Of a DNA stretch of 64,000 nucleotides, positions 56,288-64,000 are shown in pieces; positions within the stretch are counted from its first letter, which is position 1, and each line of letters begins with the position of its first letter. Position numbers and translations under genes: made by a program. Under the pieces are notes generated by a model, which saw only the letters and a program-made list of their open reading frames with translations, had not been told where the DNA came from and ran no database searches. The stretch spans positions 11,158,272-11,222,271 of the forward strand of contig JACMZG010001914.1 in assembly GCA_018340805.1 (NCBI GenBank), read 5' to 3'. Source of the DNA: Microvelia longipes (Eukaryota > Arthropoda > Insecta > Hemiptera > Veliidae).

Positions 56288-56825
56288 TACTTAAATGTGA
56301 CGACACGACTATGACTGTCATAATTACAAACTGCGATCAGAAGCATAAAGTTACAACTTAAAACCCAAGTATCATTTTAATACTTAATCGATAATAAATC
56401 TACATATTGTTACTTAAATGTGATCTATAATAATTTAATAAATTATCCTAACAAAGATTGTAATAGTTTGAATTCGGTAATTTGAAAATGTTAAGCAATA
56501 CACTTATACCACGAATGTAATCACAGGCCATGGTTTTAAAAGAGCTTTGTGGTAGATTTTCAGCTCCCAAGTGGGTACATTATTGATAATCAGCTATAGG
56601 AATTTATATACACTCGGTTACATTTTAAACTGGTAAAGCCCATTAATTGTAATAGCCCTTAAACTTGATCGCCCTTTTAACAGGTTTAGCCCTTAAACTG
56701 ATTCAGCCCTTAAACATATGGTTCATTAGAAGGGTTTGGTAGATATTCCCTTCACAATGTTACACAGTAGTAGTTGTTTGATTATTTTTCAACCCCACAA
56801 CTTCAAAGTTTTATTTTTTTCCATA

Positions 56826-57182
56826 GATATATATTAAAGGGGGCATAGCCTATCTCATTACATTGAGAGGCCTGAAACATCTTTTGCGGCTCTCAGGGGC
56901 TTTGTGTAACCTCATTGAAACCTCCTTCTAGAGTGAGTTAAGGTTATTATATATTTAAAATTAAAAAGGTTATATTTGAAGAAGCAAATATAACCAAGCA
57001 AAATATTTGTGTTATTATATATCATTGTATTCGGCTTCCCGCATATTCTTTGTATTTTTAACGTTCTACCGTTACAGAAATTTTGCTCTGATTATTTGAT
57101 TGTGTTTATTAGCCAGGTGGTCAGGTTACTTTTTCCATGTTTTCAAATTTAAACTATAGGGCCTCTTTAGGAATAATAACTC
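56826..57182 (+). mobile_element. TA-flanked MITE (family B), 357-bp copy
   Basis: GATATATATTAAAGGGGGC at the left and GGCCTCTTTAGGAATAATAA...CTC at the right, flanked by TA (56824-56825 and 57183-57184). The interior is collinear with 24511-24822, with an extra ~45 bp of AT-rich sequence near 56950-57015. Confidence 0.8.
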
Positions 57183-57690
57183 TATGGTTTTTGGTACATT
57201 TTAACTATAGCTGTCAAGTAACTATTGCCAACTAAGAATAATACTAATAGAAGGAGTATAGGGCCGTAAACACAATATAATTCTACTGATAACACGAAAG
57301 CCGGTTGACTGGTGGTCTTAAGTAGGGGTACCACCCTAACAACAAAACATTATTTTAAATATGTGTCATATATATCCATTAATGGAGAAAGACCTTAAAG
57401 AACAAATATAATAACTTAAAACACCTCTTGATAATTTAATAAAACCGGTCTTACATGGCAAAAGGGTAGCGAAATACAACAATCCTCATTTAGCCAACGA
57501 GGACTACTTTTAATATAATTTTAATTAAAAACGTTAAACTACAATTTAAAATGCTTTAAATATTGTAATGCACGATATTTATAATAGTATTTTATGAATA
57601 ATCAATCATTAATTAATAATAGAACACAATAATTCAGCAACCGGAAGTATTGCCAACTTTTTTTTAAAAAAACTGTATATTGTTATGGTG
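57183..57690 (+). repeat. Block shared with the region after the 24.5-kb MITE
   Basis: GTAAACACAATATAATTCTA, TGATAACACGAAAGCCGG and GGTCTTAAGTA correspond to 25080-25145. Further on, CGGAAGTATTGCCAAC at about 57640 corresponds to 25718. The two loci therefore share a larger, old repeat containing the MITE. Confidence 0.5.
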
Positions 57691-58189
57691 GCAGCATTAC
57701 TTAAGTGCACCAGTGAACCGCCTTTCGTAGTGCTCCTTCTATATTATAGTATTTTTCTAAGTTTGGCAGTATACCTTTTTAAAAAAACTGCTAAACCATG
57801 CTACAGGACGACAACTATATATCTGCGAGGTGGTCACAAAGAGACGCCAAGACCGCGATAGGCCATAAATGCCGACGGTGCTTTGCGTAAAGACCGTAGA
57901 GCATTCAAGACGCCGTTGGTTTTCTTAAAATAGATTTGAATATAGACAACGATGACTCGAATGTTGTAAAACTGTTTACTAATATGCTTCAAAGTGTTTA
58001 AAATTAGAAAAGATTTACATCTGATCTGTATTGCGGGAGAGACGTGACAAAAACTACAGATTTCATCGTTAGAAATCAAATCTATTTTTAACTCAGACCT
58101 GTAACACAAAAAACCGACCTGTTTTAACGATTCATTCTTCTCGCATCTTATCTTCAAAAAATATACATTTTTACTCTTTCTCGTTGTAC

Positions 58190-58400
58190 TAAAGAGATAT
58201 AGAAAAAGTTTTGTGTTTGCTAAAAAATCCGAAACCGGGATGTCACCGGAACTATTCGCTTCAAGTGTTTTTAAGACCTCCCTGAGTACTTTCCACAAAG
58301 TTGTCTGTCTGTATGTATGTGTGTGTGTCTGTTATCATCGTAGCTCCCACTGTATTTATGCTAAAGTTGAAACTTGTTTACAAAAATCAGTCTATTTTAG
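58190..58400 (+). repeat. Dispersed repeat family A, 5' fragment (copy 7)
   Basis: CCGAAACCGGGATGTCACCG through TTGTTTACAAAAATCAGTCT. It breaks off after the CAGTCTA landmark. The reverse-strand frame of 154 codons across 57834-58298 includes repeat sequence and is not credited as a gene. Confidence 0.75.
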
Positions 58401-59428
58401 ACTGAACTCATAAGCGTTCATCAATATAATATATTAGAAAATTAGAATAAATACAATTTTAAATATTAATTTTTAAACAGGTAGATAAAAGTAAATTTAC
58501 ACTTTTTTATAAAGTGATAAAAGATAATTATGGAAAAATATGAATATAAATAAATTACAGAGTTAATTAAAAGTAAATAAATTTAAATAAATAAATGATA
58601 GTAATTTATTTAAAATAGTATATAAAATTTAAATTATTATTTTAAAAGGCTTGATAAGAGCTGGTCACACTGCATAGGGGACTTACTTATGTGTTCAGAT
58701 TATAATTAAATCAAATTACTAATGACCTATAAAAATGCAATAGAAAGGCAAAAAAAAAATTTAAGTATATAATTAATAAAGATGCGCAGTTTGATTTTGA
58801 TATAGAGGAAAATGCGCGTCTCCTGCGCATAGAACGTTCCCGTTCAACCCTATAAAACATTATAATTATATGCAAGAACTTTGGAATCTTTTACGTTAAT
58901 TGACGCAGTTCCTTTTTTGATTGGCGTTTTAAATATACGTCTATGATAGGTTGAATAAAATTTTAAGTCCTCCTATAACCGTTTAGAAAAAATTGTTTAT
59001 AATTTTACTATGTTTCAAACCTATTAGTTATAGTTCTTCAGGCGTAGGAGATTTTTATGTAAGAAATAATTACTAAAATAATTAGTGGTTATTAGCAGTA
59101 GGCGGTTTTTAAAGACAAGAAGTTTCTTTGTAAACTTGGCAACACTGAATGGTCAAGTTTTATGTGGTTATTCAGGTTATCAATTGTTAAATAACTTCAC
59201 TAACCCCATAGACGTTGTATAAGATTGAGAAATAGGAATTTTGCCGTCCTATGGTTATAGCAAAAAAAGTGCGAAACGCAGTTTATTTAACAAAAATAAG
59301 TCGAGTTTTCTGCTCAACTTTCCTCTGTACTTGTTGATAGATGTTTGCCGTGATCTTAGTTACCTTTAGTCTTTGTTAAGTCAATTAAAATGAAACCGTT
59401 AAAAAAAACTATTACTTTTTACTTTTCC
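58401..59428. other. AT-rich spacer
   Basis: No gene recognised. Confidence 0.5.
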
Positions 59429-59915
59429 TCATTTCGTTGGTATAAAGGAAAAGTATTGTGTTTGCAAAAAAAGGGGGATGTCACCTGAATTATCAGTTTT
59501 AGGCGATTTTAAGACCTCCTAAGTGGTTTTCACAAAGTTGTCTGTCTATATGTGGGTGTGTGTCTGTTATTATTGTAGCTCCCAGTGTATTACTTGCTAG
59601 GAAAATCAGTATACCGCTGTAGTTTTGCTATTCGGGAAAAATATTCGTTTATGACGTCATTAACCCGCAATAATGAATCAGCAAAAATTTCAAAAAAATC
59701 ATAAAACGCGGAAAAAGTTTGCAATCAATTTAAAATTTGGCACGCAAATTTGTCTTGTTATGTACAAGACTAACATATGAGCCAATTTTTATCTCATTAT
59801 AAGCTTTATTTCAATTCAAAGACAAATTTTTGTACCGAAGCGAGGCCGAAGCAGGGAGGATGAGCATACCGAATATACGATGTGATAAGGAAAAGTTCTG
59901 AGGTACCCCTTACCT
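59429..59915 (+). repeat. Dispersed repeat family A, copy 8
   Basis: Both ends are present: TTGGTATAAAGGAAAAGTAT at the left and GAAGCGAGGCCGAAGCAGGG...GGAAAAGTTCTGAGGTACC at the right, with the CATTAACCCGCAATAATGA landmark between. Slightly shorter than copy 6. Confidence 0.85.
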
Positions 59916-59944
59916 AATTTTTTCAATTCAGTGACTTTGTAATA

Positions 59945-60255
59945 AAAATACTTTTTAAGTCTTCGTGGTCCGCATGTCAGGCGAATTTCCTTGCGTGTTT
60001 CCGTGCTTAACAACAATCATGGTTGGAATGATAATTATTAAGTTTTTTTACATTATATAAGTTTATAACTACTAAATAATTCCAGCGCAGTGGTATGCTG
60101 TCGGGCGAATTTCATTTAGAATGCGTGTTTCCGTGCTTAACAACACATTTCTCGCTTAAGGTTCCGGTTCATGCTTTAGAACCTTAGCAATTACTCAATT
60201 GTCAAGCACTGCTCGTAACTCATTATGTCTGTATTTTTTAAAGGAAATGCGCTAA
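59945..60255 (+). repeat. Repeat family E ends, two partial copies
   Basis: GTGGTCCGCATGTCAGGCG...TTTCCGTGCTTAACAAC at 59968-60015, and CCAGCGCAGTGGTATGCTGT...TTTCCGTGCTTAACAAC at 60083-60153, continuing to AGCACTGCTCGTAAC. Both match the ends of the inverted element at 33450-33895. Confidence 0.65.
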
Positions 60256-60274
60256 AACTTTTAAAGATAACAGA

Positions 60275-60391
<117 letters not shown>

Positions 60392-60487
60392 GATAAAAAC
60401 AGATGGATAAAGAACAGGTAAAACTTGGTATATTTGCAACGTTTCGTTTGTATAACAACTTCGTCAGGCAAGAGAAGAAAGAAGACT

Positions 60488-60492
<5 letters not shown>
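60392..60492 (-). repeat. Short repeat fragment with CTGACGA...GAAACG core between two TA tracts
   Basis: On the minus strand CTTGCCTGACGAAGTTGTTA is followed by CAAACGAAACGTTGC. CTGANGA...GAAA with a short stem (TTGT/ACAA) between them is the hammerhead-type core seen in Penelope-like and related retroelement ends. It is ~100 bp long and boxed in by (TA)n on both sides. Confidence 0.45.
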
Positions 60493-60536
<44 letters not shown>

Positions 60537-60586
60537 ATATATATAATATATATATATATATATAAATATATATATTATATTGCGAA
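60493..60586. repeat. (TA)n microsatellite
   Basis: About 90 bp of TA with TATTATA interruptions. Confidence 0.92.
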
Positions 60587-60779
60587 ACGTATGTTTTCGT
60601 CATTAGGGGTCTCTGAAACGGATGTCGTGGTCCGAGGTTCGACTTCTGCCATGACGTCAATCCCATCAGCGAATTTTATTCCCAAAGAAAATTCGCTAAA
60701 ATGGGTTATTATTTTACAGCTACTCGTAAAATTAAATTTCGCGTCGAGCTTTTACTTTTATTAATCGGCATACATTAGT

Positions 60780-61640
60780 TAAAAGAAAAATTTTACAAAG
60801 CATCTAGCGTGTATATTACGAATAAATGAAGCATATATATTCAAAAATACAAAGGATGAGTTTGCATAAAACTACCCTATTTCAGTTAACTGGGTCAAGA
60901 TCATAAGATAAGTGCTTTATGTAAACTTCATACAACTTTTCTCTTAATCTTAAATAGCTTTACAGGTCATTATGTTTTCACGATATGTAACTTGAAAGTT
61001 ATGAGTCCGATCTAACACAATTTTAAATAAGATTTAAAAATTTTAAATATGTTTTACGCTTAGAAAGGAAGTCTTTATAAGAAAAAAGCTTATGCATAAA
61101 ATGTAGATGTAAGTGCATGCATGCACTTTCCACAGATGTATAAAATGCATTTTATACATCCTACACATCTACTGGCACAATAACCTTGATTTAAGACAAT
61201 TTATGTTTTACTTCCTCCATAAGAAATAGTATGGAGTTGGTTATTTTTTTGGATTATTTGAATGTGTAATATAGAAATCACAATTCTTTTCTTCAATTCA
61301 ACAAATAATTATCATTCATTTTTAAGACAATTGATATCAATTGTCTATTGTTTGGTTTTGTTTTTTTAACCTTGCAAAGAACTAATTCACTTCAAACCAT
61401 ACTTCCAAGTTCACACATTCTGTTCTATAAAGTCGAGTACAGCCTTTATGCGAAATAAACAATAAGCTATATCAGTAAAGGGCCTTGGTGTGACATGAGT
61501 TTTGACACTCACATACGCACAAATGTAAACAATTTGATTTGGTAAATTCTTAAGGCTGTTTTTATAGTATTTACTTATGGATTTTAGCGTACAGTATTTT
61601 AGCGATTTTTCAAATAAAAATGAGCCCGCAATGCTGGGGG
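60780..61640. other. AT-rich spacer with perfect palindromes
   Basis: No gene. GTGCATGCATGCAC at about 61113-61126, a perfect 26-bp palindrome at 61135-61160 and a perfect 22-bp palindrome at 61325-61346. Confidence 0.6.
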
Positions 61641-61679
61641 CACCCAAAAATATATAGTACAAAAAGTCAACCAACTAAT

Positions 61680-62085
61680 AAAAAGGGTTCATGCCCCAGT
61701 AACTTTATTAGGTCGTGGGGCCTCTTATAAGAGATGTATATAATCTCTTCACCTAAATATGCCCTTCGTTTAATCTTAGTATAGTCTTTCTTTATATCAT
61801 AAAGTAGCGGGGCCCCTTGTTTGACATTCATACATCTAACAGAAAATAGGGATCCGTTTAATCTAAGTAAGTCCTTCATTAAGTTACGGGGCCCCTTGTT
61901 TGAGTTTTACACAATCTTTATACCTAAAAATAAGGCCCCGTTTTATCTTAGTATAGTCTTTCTTTAGATCATCAAGGTGCGGGCCCCCTCGGCAAAGTTT
62001 TATAGAATATTTTTTTCCTAAAAATAGGACCTGTTTAATATTAGTGTTGTCTATCTTAACAACATTAAGTCGCGAGGCCCGCAAG
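61680..62085 (-). repeat. Tandem array, ~110-130-bp unit, ~4 copies
   Basis: Each unit has a GCGGGGCCCC(T/C)T-type GC box, then TTTTATACAATCT..., a CCTAAAAATAGG(G/A)-type block and GTTTAATCTTAGTATAGTCT. Small minus-strand frames across it are by-products of the repeat. Confidence 0.8.
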
Positions 62086-62087
62086 TG

Positions 62088-62222
<135 letters not shown>

Positions 62223-62319
62223 TCATCTTGCTAGGGGCCCCCCAATGTTGTAGTTACGCTTCTGTATATGCTATACTCTATCCTATATTATACTCCTTGG
62301 TACCACCCTGTATTTAAAT

Positions 62320-62480
62320 AAAAGTATGTCGAGCCATCAATGATGACGAATGACGAATAATGGAACAGTTTCCAGATGTATCATTGCATTTTGCTAGTAA
62401 CATTTCCTTGGTGACTCTCACACAATTATATTGTGTCAACTATTCATGTTTTGCAAAACTCGGTAGTATCAAAATGATAT
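62320..62480 (-). repeat. Dispersed repeat family D, copy 3, reverse orientation
   Basis: TCGAGCCATCAATGATGACG, CACACAATTATATTGTGTCAA and TTTTGCAAAACTCGGTAGTA are the reverse complement, in order, of the repeat at 9053-9235. Confidence 0.75.
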
Positions 62481-62483
62481 ATC

Positions 62484-62860
62484 GTTTAGATTTAGTTATA
62501 GACTATTATTATTAGTTATATTTGCCTATTACCCTGTATTTAAATAAAAGGGTTTAGATTTAGTTATAGACTAATATTATTAATTATATTTTCCTATTAC
62601 TTTGTATTAAAAAAGGGTTTAGATGTAGCTTGTATAGATTTAGTTATAGACTAATATTAAAAGTTATACTTGTCTATTACCCTGTATTTAAATAAAAGGG
62701 TTTAGATTTAGTTCGTATAGACTAATATTATTAGTTATACTTGCCTATTACTCTGTATTTAAATAAAAGGCTTTAAATTAAGCTCGTATAGATTTAGTTG
62801 TAGACTAATATTATTAGTTATATTTCCCTACTACCCTGTATTTAAAAAAATGGAATTTTG
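62484..62860 (+). repeat. Tandem array, ~70-85-bp unit, 5 copies
   Basis: The unit contains GGTTTAGATTTAGTTATAGA, CTAATATTATTAGTTATA, CTATTACCCTGTATTT and AAATAAAAG. Copies differ in an optional ~13-bp TAGCT(C/T)GTATAG insertion. A single CCCTGTATTTAAATAAAAG lies just upstream at 62308, a likely source of the unit. Confidence 0.88.
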
Positions 62861-63119
62861 TTGTCGTACTGCTACGTGCTTGTACCGTCACTGGTTTTTT
62901 CAAAGCAGAAATGAATTTATGTTTTATGCATAGCTTGGTTTAAGGACAGTAAAGAAGCTTCCCATAATTTACAAATCTACTTTAAACTGAGAATAAATTG
63001 ATGACACATGACTTTACCTTTATATTCCTTCAACTCATGATTACAGAACTTGTTTTGTCTTAACATCTTTAATGGTTTTGAATTTTAAATTAATTTTATT
63101 AATTTAATTCAGTTATTTT

Positions 63120-64000
63120 CTTTTACATTCAATAACCTCTAGTTTAATAAAAGGTATGCTATTCTATAACTTCAATTTTAATAAAAGGTATGCTATTCTA
63201 TAACCTCAAGTTTAATAAAAGGTATGCTATTCTATAACCTTAAGATTAATATAAGGTATGCTAATCAATAACCTTAATATTAATATAAGGTATGCTATTC
63301 TATAACCTTAAGATTAATATAAGGTATGCTATTCTATAACTTAAAGATTTATAAGGTATTCTATTCTATAACCTTAAGGTATGCATTCTTATAACCTTAA
63401 GATTAATATAAGTATGCTATTCTAATAACCTTAAGATTAAATATAAGTATGCTATTCATATAACTTAATTAATAGTAAGGTATGCTATTCTATAAACTTC
63501 AATTTTAATAAAAGTATGCTATTCTATAGTTTTAATAAAAGGTATGCTATTCTATAACCTTAAGATTAATATAAGGTATGCTAATTAACCTTAATATTAA
63601 TATAAGGTATGCTATTCTATAACCTTAAGATTAATATAAGGTATGCTATTCTATAACCTTAAGATTAATATAAGGTATTCTATTCTATAACCTTAAGTTT
63701 AATAAAAGGTATGCTATTCTATAACCTTAAGATTAATATAAGGTATGCTATTCTATAACCTTAAGATTAATAAAGGTATGCTATTCAATAAACCTTAAGA
63801 TTAATATAAGGTAATGCTATTCTATAACTTCAAGTTTAATAAAAGGTATGCTATTCTATAACCTCAAGTTTAATAAAAGGTATGCTATTCTATAACCTTA
63901 AGATTAATATAAGGTATGCTATTCTAACCTTAACTAATATTAAGATATATATATGCTATTCTATAACCCTTAAGATTAATATAAAGGTATGCTATTCAAT
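63120..64000 (+). repeat. Minisatellite, 34-bp unit, ~26 copies, continuing past the window edge
   Basis: The unit contains GGTATGCTATTCTATAACC and TTAAGATTAATATAA. Two sub-types alternate in blocks, one with TTAAGATTAATATAA and one with TCAAGTTTAATAAAA. ACCTTA...TAAGGT inside the unit allows a small hairpin. The array is not finished at base 64000. Confidence 0.93.

Noticed and set aside
57834..58298. 154-codon minus-strand frame
   Set aside because: Its first ~35 codons are the reverse of a family A repeat and the rest shows no recognisable domain. It is more likely chance than gene, although it is the longest unexplained frame outside the transposons and the transporter.
63120..64000. CRISPR-like or telomeric repeat
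   Set aside because: A 34-bp tandem unit with no spacers and no telomere motif.

Overview
This is AT-rich eukaryotic DNA from an animal, most likely an insect. The evidence is a spliced gene for an insect-type facilitated trehalose/sugar transporter (Tret1-like) with 8 recognisable coding exons on the minus strand (50313 down to 38739), together with metazoan transposons: a BEL/Pao LTR retrotransposon and a Penelope-like element. I cannot assign an order or species from the sequence. There is no bacterial gene organisation, CRISPR array, rRNA or convincing intact tRNA gene.

Layout. 1-1331: AT-rich, no gene seen. 1332-8775: a complete minus-strand BEL/Pao element (two near-identical LTRs, 5-bp target duplication TATTA, gag-protease-RT-RNase H-integrase), broken by several frameshifts. 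9-28 kb: intergenic or intronic DNA packed with dispersed repeats (a ~0.7-kb family with about eight copies in the window, TA-flanked MITEs, three SINE-like insertions of which two have 14-bp target duplications, foldback elements, short perfect palindromes) and a 1.4-kb satellite with a ~41-bp unit at 26.58-27.99 kb. A short plus-strand coding-like terminal exon at 20019-20161 ends in a hydrophobic, GPI-signal-like tail. 29.06-32.93 kb: two Penelope-like arms of ~1.88 kb, head to head around a 113-bp spacer and bracketed by a 12-bp direct repeat. 33-38.7 kb: AT-rich, with an inverted-repeat element and hairpins. 38.7-50.3 kb: the transporter gene, whose introns carry a 34-bp minisatellite, a 12-bp minisatellite, poly(A) retroposon ends with a 9-bp target duplication, a ~203-bp tandem duplication and copies of dispersed families. 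50.3-64 kb: more dispersed repeats, a large foldback structure at 55.4-56.3 kb, long (TA)n tracts and three successive tandem arrays, the last running off the window edge.

Functionally, the one well-supported host gene encodes a 12-helix major facilitator sugar carrier of the plasma membrane. The rest is mainly the record of transposition and of local tandem and inverted duplication. The observations most worth following are the flanked Penelope inverted dimer, hammerhead-ribozyme-like CTGANGA...GAAA cores in two repeat families, the unidentified terminal exon, a TCGACA-rich cluster, and the unusual number of perfect short palindromes. All calls were made by eye from sequence and translation; no database search was possible.
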